Of a stretch of DNA of 51,474 bases, positions 9,025 through 17,426 are shown piece after piece. The translations under genes were made by a program, and so were the position numbers. Position 1 is the stretch's first letter, and each line of letters opens with the position of its first letter. Source of the DNA: Paractinoplanes ferrugineus (GTDB lineage Bacteria > Actinomycetota > Actinomycetes > Mycobacteriales > Micromonosporaceae); the NCBI RefSeq assembly GCF_016862195.1, contig NZ_BOMM01000017.1, forward strand, positions 1-51,474, read 5' to 3'. Below the pieces are notes generated by a model. That model saw only the letters and a list, made by a program, of their open reading frames with translations, had not been told where the DNA came from and ran no database searches.

Positions 9025-9037
9025 CCGGAAGTTTCGG
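9025..9037 (+). promoter_or_regulatory. candidate sugar-responsive operator upstream of the xylanase
   Basis: ccggaagtttcgg is a near-perfect inverted repeat with one mismatched pair, lying just after the predicted transcription start. It resembles the CGAAAGTTTCG-type sites bound by LacI-family repressors ahead of actinomycete xylan-utilisation genes. A repressor bound here would block transcription. No such repressor is encoded in the window. Confidence 0.35.
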
Positions 9038-9208
9038 GATCACCGCCACGTGGCTGGTTCAGCCGGCGATCGCTGACCGGCATGGCCGGCAGCGACCGGC
9101 CGGACCCGCCGCTCGGGGAAGGGTGACGTGTTCGGCCACTGATGCGGCCTCGAGCTAAGACGAGCGCCGTCGGCAGGTTGCCGCCCGAGAAGGAGCAGAC
9201 ACCGAGCA

Positions 9209-11707
9209 ATGAAGAGTGACAGATCGCCGATCGGCGCCTTTCGCGGCCTCGCCGCCCTGGTCCTGCTCCCGGTACTCGCCGTTCCGGTCCCGGCCGTCGC
9301 GGCCGGGATGAGCCCTTCCGGCAATGTCGAGGCAGCAGCGCCGGGAAGCCTCCATGATCGCGGAATTCTCGCTGAACTGCGGGAGCTCGTCGCGCAAGCC
9401 GAGGCTCTGCGGGCCGGCAGCGCGCAGTTCCCGCTCCAGATCTCGCGGACCGGCGACGGGTCCGACGTGGACAAAGGACTCCCCTGGGTGTACGCGGATG
9501 AGACCAAGGATCTCGACAGCGCGCTGCGGTTCGCCCGCCGGGCGCGCGCCGCCCACGCGGCCGAGGCCAAGGCGCGGCTCGAGAAAGCGATGGCGGAGTT
9601 CGCCGGCAAGATCAAGGCGGACGGATCGAACCCGTACTTCCGCCTCGACCCGGGGCCGGGCAAACTCCCGCTGCAGATCGCCGCCCCCACCGGCACCTGG
9701 ACCACGGCGAAGCCGCTCGACAGCCGCGTCCCGGCCGACTTCGCCGGCGGCACGTTCGAGAAGATCCCCTACCCCTTCGCGGATTCCGCGGGCCAGGCCG
9801 ACGTACTGAAGATCAATTACGTTCACAACGGGACGAGTACGTTCGGTGGTATCACCGTCCAGTCTCCGCTGTCCCCGGCGGTGAACGTCCCCGAAGGCGC
9901 CACCATCGAGTTCGATGTGTACTACCCGAAGAGCGCGCAGGGCAAGTACATGCGGTGGCGGATGCGGAACATCAGCTCCGACCTCGACAGCTACCTCCGC
10001 GATTACGAGTACAACAACCTCAACCCCGACTGGGTCGGCAGCTACCAGGGGGAGACCTGGTTCAAGGCCCACCACAGCGTCAACGCCTCGGTGGGGATGT
10101 CCTCGAACTTCACCCTCGAACTGCACGGCGAGACCGGCCGGCCGGCGGAGACCGGGACGCTCCTCGCCGCCAACTTCAAGATCACCGCGCCCGATCCGAA
10201 CGGCGTGGCGCTTCCCGATGTGGTCAACGCCGAGAACCAGAGTGCCGTGGCGCCGCTGAAGAGCGTCTACAACCGGAAGAATGACCGGTTCATGGTCGGC
10301 TCGATCGGAACCGGGCCGGTGACCGGAACCCGGGCCCGGCACTACGAGATCTTCGTCGACGGCAACAACCTCAAGGCCGAGGGCACCCACCCCCGCGGGC
10401 CGAGCTGGTTGAAGAGCACCACCGGCGAGGCGCTGGGCGGCGCGAGCACCACGCCGGGCCTGGCCGAGTTCAGCTTCCCGACCAGCGCCTACCAGGCGAT
10501 CAGGGACTCCGGGACGCCCGGCGAGTTCAAGTCCCACGGTCACGTCCTGGCCTGGTACAACCAAGCCCCGGCCTGGATGCGGCAAATCGTTCCGGCGACC
10601 CTGCCCGCCGGGTACAACGGCACCACCGATTTCTACGGGCTGGGCAACGGGGTCACCACCCGGGTCCCGGTGGACAAGGAAACGGCCAGGCGAGTGCAGT
10701 TCGACCACACGACGTACGTCATGCGGCATTTCCTGTCGACGGACGAGAAGTACGGCTCGAGCGCGGCCCGCGGGGTGATCCCCTTCAACTCGTGGGACGT
10801 CCTCAACGAGGAGGTCCACGAGAGCCGCCACAGCGAACTCATCCCGCAGGACCCGAACAGCTGGCGAGCGAGCCTCAAGCACACCAACTGGCTCGCGGCG
10901 ATGTCGGACGACCGGATCGGTGGCGACCTCAAGGAGCACTACGTCTACCTGCTCTTCAAGTACGCGCACATCGCCGCCCCGAACAAGCGGATGGCGGCGG
11001 CCTACAAGGCCAACTTCGCCGACCTGCCGGAGTACATGAAGAGCGACGGGAACGACACGAACGGCAGCATCGACGCGTACGTCGTCGCCAGACCGCCGAA
11101 GCTGACCTACAACGACTACGGCATCGCCACCCGCAGCAAGGCCCGGACCGTCTACAACATGGTTCGCGCGCTGAACACCTCGTGGCGTTCCGACCCGCTG
11201 TACGACGGACGGCCGCTCATCGAGGACATCGGCATCCAGGGACACGACTCCCTGGGCAAGACCCTGGCCAGCGACAACCAGTACGCCATGGCTCTGTACG
11301 CCACTCTCGTCGACCAGAAGCTCCTGTCCGGCATCTCCTACTCGGAGTTCGACCTCAAGCTGCCGACCAGTGCGCCGGGCGGCGGCGCGGTCGCTCCGGC
11401 CACGCTCAACGTCCGGCAGTCGGACGCCCTCGGCTACCAGTACGCGCTGATGTACAAGCTGTTCACCAAGTTCGCCCCGTACGTCGATCACGTCATCAGC
11501 TGGGGCGTGTCCGGCTCGGGATGGCAGGGAAGTTACGTCCTGTTCGACGGGCAGGAAAACGCCGATTCCGGCTACTACGGTGCCGTGAAGCCGAACAGGT
11601 TCATTCTCGGTCACTCGTATCTGGACGACTACTTCGCCGGTGAGTACGAGAAGATCAAGAAGGGCTACCGGATCGATCTCGGCGATCTCGGAACCTACCG
11701 GCGCTGA
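9209..11707 (+). CDS. secreted GH10 endo-1,4-beta-xylanase (divergent)
   Basis: 832 residues. A signal peptide (basic start, hydrophobic core, cleavage after about PAVAA, residue 31) is followed by a helical segment, a beta-rich region (about 150-340) that may be a carbohydrate-binding module, and a GH10 catalytic domain from about 350. Catalytic signatures are present in modified form: HVLAWYNQAP, WDVLNEE with the acid/base Glu534, a YNDYGI segment and SEFDLKL with the nucleophile Glu713. GH10 enzymes cleave internal beta-1,4-xylosidic bonds of xylan. The altered motifs (NEE rather than NEA, SEFD rather than TELD) place it in a divergent branch, so substrate preference is uncertain. RBS aaggag sits 12 bases upstream of the ATG. 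It is monocistronic, with its own promoter and terminator. Confidence 0.85.
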   Translation: MKSDRSPIGAFRGLAALVLLPVLAVPVPAVAAGMSPSGNVEAAAPGSLHDRGILAELRELVAQAEALRAGSAQFPLQISRTGDGSDVDKGLPWVYADETKDLDSALRFARRARAAHAAEAKARLEKAMAEFAGKIKADGSNPYFRLDPGPGKLPLQIAAPTGTWTTAKPLDSRVPADFAGGTFEKIPYPFADSAGQADVLKINYVHNGTSTFGGITVQSPLSPAVNVPEGATIEFDVYYPKSAQGKYMRWRMRNISSDLDSYLRDYEYNNLNPDWVGSYQGETWFKAHHSVNASVGMSSNFTLELHGETGRPAETGTLLAANFKITAPDPNGVALPDVVNAENQSAVAPLKSVYNRKNDRFMVGSIGTGPVTGTRARHYEIFVDGNNLKAEGTHPRGPSWLKSTTGEALGGASTTPGLAEFSFPTSAYQAIRDSGTPGEFKSHGHVLAWYNQAPAWMRQIVPATLPAGYNGTTDFYGLGNGVTTRVPVDKETARRVQFDHTTYVMRHFLSTDEKYGSSAARGVIPFNSWDVLNEEVHESRHSELIPQDPNSWRASLKHTNWLAAMSDDRIGGDLKEHYVYLLFKYAHIAAPNKRMAAAYKANFADLPEYMKSDGNDTNGSIDAYVVARPPKLTYNDYGIATRSKARTVYNMVRALNTSWRSDPLYDGRPLIEDIGIQGHDSLGKTLASDNQYAMALYATLVDQKLLSGISYSEFDLKLPTSAPGGGAVAPATLNVRQSDALGYQYALMYKLFTKFAPYVDHVISWGVSGSGWQGSYVLFDGQENADSGYYGAVKPNRFILGHSYLDDYFAGEYEKIKKGYRIDLGDLGTYRR

Positions 11708-11742
11708 TCGGCCGGCGCTGATCGGCCGGCGCTGATCGGCCG
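11701..11742 (+). repeat. three perfect 14-bp tandem repeats across the xylanase stop codon
   Basis: gcgctgatcggccg is repeated three times exactly. The TGA of the first unit is the xylanase stop, so the other two copies lie in the 3' untranslated region and have no coding effect. Confidence 0.9.
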
Positions 11743-11755
11743 GCGTGCAGCGGGC

Positions 11756-11794
11756 GAAGCAGGCACCCTCGACTCGTCGGGCGGTGCCTGCTTC
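11756..11794 (+). terminator. strong hairpin terminator after the xylanase
   Basis: gaagcaggcacc at 11756-11767 pairs perfectly with ggtgcctgcttc at 11783-11794 (12 bp, 15-base loop). No long U tract follows, as is common for high-GC terminators. Confidence 0.75.
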
Positions 11795-11936
11795 TCGTCC
11801 TATTGTCCGGCGCCTCGATGACGCGCCGTTGCGCACCACTGCAAAGCATCGCCTTATCGCAGGTCAGATCATTGAGTGACGTGACTCTCTCCCACTATCC
11901 GGGATCTCTGGTCGTCCACAACGGAAGGTGAAGATT

Positions 11937-11999
11937 ATGCTGCGTCCAGGTAAGCAATTGGTGAACAAAAGGTTTCTCCTGAATCTCGGAGAAATCTGA
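11937..11999 (+). CDS. 20-codon ORF upstream of the ATP-grasp operon: leader or precursor peptide candidate
   Basis: ATG at 11937 lies 8 bases after ggaagg and opens a 20-codon frame (MLRPGKQLVNKRFLLNLGEI) ending in TGA at 11997-11999. It is unusually AT-rich for the window and uses codons avoided elsewhere (AAA, TTT, AGG, TTG). Five of the residues are Leu, and Lys/Arg are frequent. Its position, about 90 bases ahead of an operon with two ATP-grasp ligases, allows two readings: a leader peptide controlling downstream expression, or a small ribosomal substrate for the ligases. Nothing in the sequence decides between them, and a chance ORF is also possible. A weak promoter-like pair (ttgagt 11872, actatc 11894) precedes it. 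Confidence 0.4.
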   Translation: MLRPGKQLVNKRFLLNLGEI

Positions 12000-12006
12000 C
12001 AGGAGA
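11973..12006 (+). promoter_or_regulatory. mutually exclusive hairpins in the leader of the ATP-grasp operon
   Basis: tttctcc at 11973-11979 can pair perfectly with ggagaaa at 11988-11994, inside the 3' half of the 20-codon ORF. Alternatively tctcct at 11975-11980 can pair with aggaga at 12001-12006. The two structures cannot coexist, and ribosome position on the small ORF would decide between them, as in attenuators. The idea rests on base pairing only. Confidence 0.3.
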
Positions 12007-12090
12007 CCGGGGACGCGACGTCTTCCGCACTCCGTCATCGGCGCGACGCGGCGCCTCATGCTCTTGGTTCAACACGGGGTGGAGCATAGG

Positions 12091-13266
12091 TTGCATTTCT
12101 TGGTAATGCAGCGTCCCGGGTCGACGGGACGTTATGTGGATTGGCTACGGGAGGCTTCGCCGAATTCTCGGGTGACGGTGCTGACCGGTGAATCCGGCGA
12201 CAACGGCCGGCCGGCACCAGCCGGTGTCCGAGTCGAAAGAGTAACGGAATACGAATCCCCGGACGCATTGGCCCGACTTTTCGAGCTGTGCTCCGAGGCG
12301 CCGCCCGATCGCATCATCATCAATTCGGAACGTGATGTCCTGCGGGCCGCCGAGGCGCGCAGCCTCTTCGGTGTGCACGGGATGACCTCGGACGTCGCGG
12401 TGATGTTCCGCGACAAGGTCCGGATGAAGGAACTGCTGGCCGGCTGCGGGTTGCCGGTCGTGCCGTACCGGGCGGTGCGGTGCGTCGGCGACGTCCTCGC
12501 GGCCCGGCGGGAGTTCGGCGCGATCGTCGTCAAGCCGCGAGACGGTGTCGGCTCGGTCGGCGTCCACGTCCTGCGGTCCGGGCCGGAGCTTCTCGACGCG
12601 TTGCGGTCGGACCCCGCACTGGTGCTCGCCCTCTCGTCAGGCACCCTGATGGTGGAGAAGTACATCGAGGGCGCGGTGTTCCACGTCGACGTGATCGTCG
12701 GGGCCGATGGGGCGCCGGTGCTGGTCTCGCCGTCGCGGTACACGGTGCCGCCGCATCGCTTTCGCACCGAGAACCTCGGTTCGGTGATGCTCGACGAAGG
12801 CGACGGCACGTTCCGTGCTCTGGACGCCGCGGCCCGCGAGTTCGTCGCGGCGCTGCCCGGCGGGTGCGGGGCGACGGCTCTGCACATCGAGTTCCTGGCC
12901 GACCCGCAAGGGCGCCTGCACGCCGGTGAGGTCGCCGCCCGCATCGGCGGCGCCCTGGTGAAGGACTCCATCAGATTCAGTTTCGGAGTGGACATCTCGC
13001 AGATGTCCTGCCTGATCTCGGCGGGTATCACGCCGAGCGTTCCGGAACTGTCCAGGAAAGGACCGCAGGTCGGCTGGATCATCCAGAACGGCGGGCCGGA
13101 GTTGTCCTTCCCGGCTGATTCGCCGGATTGGGTGCTGCATCAGGAGATGCCGGGCCGGGCCGGTGCGGCGAGGAATTCGGTAGACGCGGCCGCCCGTTTC
13201 GTGGTGGCCGGCGAGGACGAGAAGGTGATCGTCGATCGAATGAAGCAGTTGTCACGCGCAGTTTAG
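12091..13266 (+). CDS. ATP-grasp carboxylate-amine ligase 1
   Basis: 391 residues. ATP-grasp motifs are clear: IVVKPRDGVGSVGV at about 147 (ATP lysine and glycine-rich loop), MVEKYIEG (adenine-contacting Glu), and LHIEFLADPQG followed by GEVAARIGG (metal ligands) at about 278. Members activate a carboxylate as acyl phosphate and join it to an amine. I chose TTG 12091 because ggggtggag lies 7 bases upstream and the protein then begins MHFLVMQRPGS like relatives; the in-frame ATG 12058 lacks a site. It heads a five-gene plus-strand operon with an N-hydroxylase, a peroxiredoxin-kinase fusion, a second ATP-grasp and an exporter. Amide or ester formation in a small metabolite or peptide is the likely role; the substrates cannot be read from the sequence. 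Confidence 0.88.
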   Translation: MHFLVMQRPGSTGRYVDWLREASPNSRVTVLTGESGDNGRPAPAGVRVERVTEYESPDALARLFELCSEAPPDRIIINSERDVLRAAEARSLFGVHGMTSDVAVMFRDKVRMKELLAGCGLPVVPYRAVRCVGDVLAARREFGAIVVKPRDGVGSVGVHVLRSGPELLDALRSDPALVLALSSGTLMVEKYIEGAVFHVDVIVGADGAPVLVSPSRYTVPPHRFRTENLGSVMLDEGDGTFRALDAAAREFVAALPGGCGATALHIEFLADPQGRLHAGEVAARIGGALVKDSIRFSFGVDISQMSCLISAGITPSVPELSRKGPQVGWIIQNGGPELSFPADSPDWVLHQEMPGRAGAARNSVDAAARFVVAGEDEKVIVDRMKQLSRAV

Positions 13267-13291
13267 TTTCGATACGGGGGAGCAGTACAGC

Positions 13292-14581
13292 ATGTCTGAT
13301 TTCGTGTACGACATCGTGGGCGTCGGTTTCGGCCCGTCCAATCTCGCGATCGCCATCGCCGCCGAGGAATCCGGCCGGCCGGTGGAATCGTTCTTCTTCG
13401 ACCGCAAGCCGGAATTCGCCTGGCACGAGGGACTGATGTTCGCCGGGGCGGAGATGCAGGTCTCCTTCCTGAAGGACCTCATCACCATGCGCAATCCGCG
13501 CAGCGATTACTCGTTCCTGAACTACCTGGCGCAGGCCGGCCGGCTGCCCACGTTCGTCAACCTGCGCACCTTCTACCCGACCCGGGTCGAGTTCAACGAC
13601 TACTACCGGTGGGTGGCGGCGCAGTTCGCGGACCGCACGCAATGGGGAACCGACGTGGTGGCGGTACGCCCGGTGAAGGACGCGACCGGCGGTGTCGAGC
13701 TGCTGGAGATCGTCGTCCGGGAGTTGGCCACGGGTGCCGAACGGACCGTCCTCGGCCGGAACCTGGTGGTCGCCCCGGGCGGGACGCCCCACCTGCCGGC
13801 CCGGGTGGAGCGAAGCGACCGGGTGTTCCACGCGTCGGAGACCGCGCTGCGGATGCCGCGGGACTTCGCGGACGGCGAGGCGCCGCACCGGTTCGTGATC
13901 GCCGGAGCGGGACAGACCGCCGCCGACGTGTTCATGTACCTGCGGCGCGCCTACCCCAACGCCCGGATCGACCAGGTGATCAGGGGCTTCGCGATTCGTC
14001 CCGAGGACGACACGCACTTCGTCAACGAGCTCTTCGCGCCGCACATGCCCGACTGGTTCTACCGGCAGCGCGACGACTTCCGCGCCGGCGTGCTCGACAC
14101 CTACGGGCTCGCCGCGCACACCGGGGTCAGCTACGACATGATTCCCGCGATCTACCGGGAGCACTACGAGGACTCGGTCGTCGGCGGCGACGCGCTCCGC
14201 CTGCACCGGTTCACCGAACTGACGTCCGCCCGCGAGGAGAACGACCGTGCCGTCGTGGGCCTGCGCCGCCTGGACTCCGGCAAGACGGCATCGCTGGAAT
14301 GCGACGCGGTGATCCTGGCGACCGGCTACCGCTACCCGATGCCGATCCCGCTGCTCGACGGCCTGCGCGACCACCTGATCCTGGCCGAGCCGGGACGTTA
14401 CGCCCTGCGCCGCAGCTACGACATCGAGACGGCGGAGAGCTTCCAGCCGAAGATCTTCCTGCAGGGGTACGCCGAGGCCACCCACGGATTCAGCGAGGTG
14501 CTGCTGTCCCTGATGCCCTTCCGCGCGGCCGAGATCGTCGAGGCCGCCGAGACCGGCGTTCCCGTCACGGCCGGGGTCTGA
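13292..14581 (+). CDS. flavin-dependent lysine/ornithine N-monooxygenase (SidA/IucD/PvdA family)
   Basis: 429 residues, normal family length. The FAD-binding motif is GVGFGPSNL (10-18), the NADPH-binding motif is IAGAGQTAADVF (about 203) and the C-terminal family signature is ATGYRYPMP (about 343). The substrate-side segments FLKDLITMRNP and the LAQAGRLPTF region are also conserved. These enzymes hydroxylate the side-chain amine of Lys, Orn or a related diamine, usually to make hydroxamates, sometimes as the first step to N-N bonds or nitro groups. RBS gggggag precedes the ATG, and the gap to the ATP-grasp gene is 25 bases. No IucA/IucC synthetase, acyltransferase or NRPS is nearby, so the hydroxylamine is probably acylated by one of the ATP-grasp ligases (inference). 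Confidence 0.92.
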   Translation: MSDFVYDIVGVGFGPSNLAIAIAAEESGRPVESFFFDRKPEFAWHEGLMFAGAEMQVSFLKDLITMRNPRSDYSFLNYLAQAGRLPTFVNLRTFYPTRVEFNDYYRWVAAQFADRTQWGTDVVAVRPVKDATGGVELLEIVVRELATGAERTVLGRNLVVAPGGTPHLPARVERSDRVFHASETALRMPRDFADGEAPHRFVIAGAGQTAADVFMYLRRAYPNARIDQVIRGFAIRPEDDTHFVNELFAPHMPDWFYRQRDDFRAGVLDTYGLAAHTGVSYDMIPAIYREHYEDSVVGGDALRLHRFTELTSAREENDRAVVGLRRLDSGKTASLECDAVILATGYRYPMPIPLLDGLRDHLILAEPGRYALRRSYDIETAESFQPKIFLQGYAEATHGFSEVLLSLMPFRAAEIVEAAETGVPVTAGV

Positions 14582-14583
14582 CG

Positions 14584-16203
14584 ATGACCGACACCCGCAC
14601 CACCCTGCCGGACGTGCCGCTCAGCGGCCGGATCCGGCCGGGCACGGCGGCCGAGCTGGCCGCGGTCACCGCCCTGATCGAGCACCGCGCCGACGACCAG
14701 GCCGTCGTCTTCGCCTACCCCGGGCACGGGGTGGGCGAGCGATACAGCGAACTGTCCGGATGCACCAACCAGATGCTGCTGCTGTCGAGCGCCCAGCACG
14801 AGCTGCAGCGGCTGGGCATCGGGGTGGCCGCGCTCAGCACCGAACCGAGCGCCCGGCACGCCCATCTGGACCCCGCGCTGACCAGCCGGATCCGCCGGGC
14901 CGACGCGGCCGCGGCCGGCGTCCTGCCGCATGTCGACCGGGCCGGCGAGCGTTACCTGACCCGCTGGACGGTCATCCTCGGCGGCCGGTGGCACGGCACC
15001 CTCATCGAGGAGATCGAGGACAGCGTCGAGCACACCCGGGCGGTCATCGACCTCCTGGTGGCGACCCGCCTGCAGAGCTGGGCCGCGGTGGCCGGCATCG
15101 AGGCGCAGGACGCCCGGGTCACCGCCTCCTACGCCAACGGCGCCGATTCGGTCGGCATCGTGGCCTTCGGTGGTCACCCGCCGATCGTGGCGAAGGTGGG
15201 TCCCCGCGACGTGATCACCGCCGAGGCCGATTTCGTCGATCTGGTGAACGGGCGGCTGCGGGACGCCGGACGGCCGGAACTCTTCCCGCTGCGCTTCGGC
15301 ACGCTCGTCGACGGCACGATCGCGACCAGCCTGATGGAACAGGTCGACCCCACCACCATGGACGAGGTCGTCTTCGCCGACGGCGGGCGCTGGCAGTTGC
15401 GGCCGGACGCGGTGGCCACCCTGCGGCCGCACCTGGACCTGTTGCGGCAGTTCTACCGGTCGTCGGCGGAGCAACGACCGCCGACGGTCGGCGACTACCT
15501 GTACCGGCAGCGCTTCCACGAGATCGTCCGGCATCCCGGCTTCCGCGGGTCGTTCGCGGCGTTCCTGCCGGGCTGGTCGCTCGCCGGGTTCCTGGACGCC
15601 GGCCTGCGCCTGCCCGGCGGGCGTGTGCTGCCGTCGTACCGGGAATCGCTCGCCCTGCTCGACGATCTCGCGCCGGGTCTGCTCCCGGCCGCGGGCAGCC
15701 TGGTGCACGGCGACGTTCATCTCCGGAACATGATGCGCCGGGCCGACGGCACCCCGGTCTTCGTCGATCCGCGCACGATCTGGGACGGGGTGGACCGCCC
15801 GGACATCGGCTACGGCGACCCCGTGTACGACTACGCGACGTTGTTGCACAGCGCCCTGCCGATGAGCGGCATCCTGACGGCGATCGCTGCCGGGACCGCG
15901 GCCGGGCTGCTCGCCGGGCTCCCGGCGGCCCCGGCGGACGGGGTTCTCGACCTCACCGGCCTGACCACCCCGTTCCGGCTCGACGCCGGCCTTCGCGAGC
16001 TGGAGACCTGCCTGGTCACCGCCTCGGCGGAGACCGGCGGCCCGAAGGCCCGCGCCCGGCTGCACGTGGGCGCCGCCAACGCCCTCGCCGGTTGGCTGAA
16101 GTACGAGCAGGCGCTTCGCCACCCGGCGGCCTGGCTGGCCGTCTACGCCTACGTCCTGTGGTACCTGGACCGGGCCGCCACCAGCGTCACGGAGAGCGCA
16201 TGA
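14584..16203 (+). CDS. peroxiredoxin-like domain fused to an APH-type phosphotransferase
   Basis: 539 residues with two parts. Residues 1 to about 155 resemble the thioredoxin-fold peroxiredoxin/redoxin group: VVFAYPGHG, then a GCT motif with Cys60 at the peroxidatic position, GVAALSTEP, and a late strand TRWTVILGGRWHGTLI. Residues about 180-539 form an APH/choline-kinase-like domain with the catalytic loop HGDVHLRN (His375, Asp377, Asn382) and the metal-binding Asp395 in FVDPRTIW. The kinase part should phosphorylate a small-molecule hydroxyl or amine. The redox part could reduce a peroxide or an N-O species, or only bind. The start is 2 bases after the preceding stop, and the stop overlaps the next ATG (ATGA). 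I do not know this fusion from a characterised pathway. Confidence 0.75.
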   Translation: MTDTRTTLPDVPLSGRIRPGTAAELAAVTALIEHRADDQAVVFAYPGHGVGERYSELSGCTNQMLLLSSAQHELQRLGIGVAALSTEPSARHAHLDPALTSRIRRADAAAAGVLPHVDRAGERYLTRWTVILGGRWHGTLIEEIEDSVEHTRAVIDLLVATRLQSWAAVAGIEAQDARVTASYANGADSVGIVAFGGHPPIVAKVGPRDVITAEADFVDLVNGRLRDAGRPELFPLRFGTLVDGTIATSLMEQVDPTTMDEVVFADGGRWQLRPDAVATLRPHLDLLRQFYRSSAEQRPPTVGDYLYRQRFHEIVRHPGFRGSFAAFLPGWSLAGFLDAGLRLPGGRVLPSYRESLALLDDLAPGLLPAAGSLVHGDVHLRNMMRRADGTPVFVDPRTIWDGVDRPDIGYGDPVYDYATLLHSALPMSGILTAIAAGTAAGLLAGLPAAPADGVLDLTGLTTPFRLDAGLRELETCLVTASAETGGPKARARLHVGAANALAGWLKYEQALRHPAAWLAVYAYVLWYLDRAATSVTESA

Positions 16204-17426
16204 GCCACCTCCTGCTGATCAACTCGGGCAAGGCCGAGGCGCTCGGCGAGCTGCGAGCCGTCGTGCCCGAGGCGAGGGTCACGGTGCTGACCGAGCCCGC
16301 CTACCGGCCGCAGTACCCGGCGGGCACGGATCTGGTGTTCGTGGGCGACATCGGTGACCTGACCGCGGTCCGCAAGGCCGTGCTAGCCCTGTCGGCGACG
16401 AACCCGGTGGACCACGTGGTGTCGCCGTCGGAGCGCAGCATGCCGGCCGGCGGGTTCCTGCGGTCCTACCTCGGTCTGCCGGGCACCGGGTTCGATGTCG
16501 CCAACCGGTTCACCAACAAAGCCGTCATGAAGCGGGCTCTCACCGACCTCGGGCTGCCGGTCGCCGCGCACCGGGTCGTGTCCGGCCTGCCGGCCGCCGT
16601 GCGGGCCGCTGCGGAGCTCGGCGGCCCGGTCGTGGTCAAGCCGGCCTTCGGCACCGGATCGATGAACGTGCACGGCTTCGATTCCCCGGCCCGGCTGGCC
16701 GAGTTCGCGACGTCCGCCGCCGCGGACAAGCTCCGGAACGCGGGCTGCCCGCTGCTGGTGGAAGAGAAGATCGCGATGTCGGCGGAGTACCACGCGGACG
16801 CCGTGATCGTCGGGTCCGAGGTGCGTTTCTGCTCCGTGGGCCGATATCTGGTCCCGCAGCTGGACCCGGTCGGCCGGCTCAACGGGTCGGCCATCGTGCC
16901 GGCCGACAGCCCGGCGGCGGCCGCGGTCCGGGCTCTGCACGAACAGGTGGCGCTCGGGCTCGGCCTGCGCGACGGAGTGACCCACTGCGAGATCTACGAG
17001 ACCCCGGCCGGCCTCGTGGTCGGGGAGATCTCCTGCCGGCCCGCCGGCGGCGGCATCGCCGACGCCATCAAGACGCAGTACGGCGTGGACATCTGGGACG
17101 CCTTCAATCGGCTGGCGCTCGGCCTGCCCGTTGCCTTGCCACCAGCGGGTCGAGCCGTCGGCGGGATCGTGGCCGTCTGTCTGCTGCCGGTCCGTCCCGG
17201 CCGGGTGCTGCGGGTGACGCCGGCCGAGGAACTCGAGGCCCTCGACGGGGTGCTCAGCGTCTCGATGAAGGTCGGGCCGGGCAGCGTGATCGGCACTCGC
17301 CTGCACTCGGCGTCCACCGCCGGGATCCTGCTGCTCGAGGCTCCCGACGAGGAGACGCTGGGCAAGCGGGTCGACCGCGTGGTCGAGCAGTTCCGTCTCG
17401 ATGTCGAGGCGCTGTGCGGCGACTGA
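16200..17426 (+). CDS. ATP-grasp carboxylate-amine ligase 2
   Basis: 408 residues. It opens with the Rossmann-like N-domain MSHLLLINSGK, followed by VVVKPAFGTGSMNVHGF (ATP lysine and loop), LLVEEKIAMSAEYHADA (lid and ATP contacts) and THCEIYETPAG with GEISCRPAGGGI (metal ligands). It differs enough from the first ATP-grasp of the operon to suggest a separate coupling step rather than a recent duplicate. The ATG overlaps the preceding TGA (ATGA). The following MFS gene starts 13 bases inside its 3' end, so the two should be translated together. Typical relatives make dipeptides, amino-acid amides or amino-acid-decorated small molecules; the substrates here are unknown. Confidence 0.88.
   Translation: MSHLLLINSGKAEALGELRAVVPEARVTVLTEPAYRPQYPAGTDLVFVGDIGDLTAVRKAVLALSATNPVDHVVSPSERSMPAGGFLRSYLGLPGTGFDVANRFTNKAVMKRALTDLGLPVAAHRVVSGLPAAVRAAAELGGPVVVKPAFGTGSMNVHGFDSPARLAEFATSAAADKLRNAGCPLLVEEKIAMSAEYHADAVIVGSEVRFCSVGRYLVPQLDPVGRLNGSAIVPADSPAAAAVRALHEQVALGLGLRDGVTHCEIYETPAGLVVGEISCRPAGGGIADAIKTQYGVDIWDAFNRLALGLPVALPPAGRAVGGIVAVCLLPVRPGRVLRVTPAEELEALDGVLSVSMKVGPGSVIGTRLHSASTAGILLLEAPDEETLGKRVDRVVEQFRLDVEALCGD

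Noticed and set aside
11937..11999. Graspetide precursor peptide
   Set aside because: The 20-codon ORF has no repeated Thr/Ser plus Glu/Asp core and no recognisable graspetide leader motif, so I list it only as a leader or precursor candidate.
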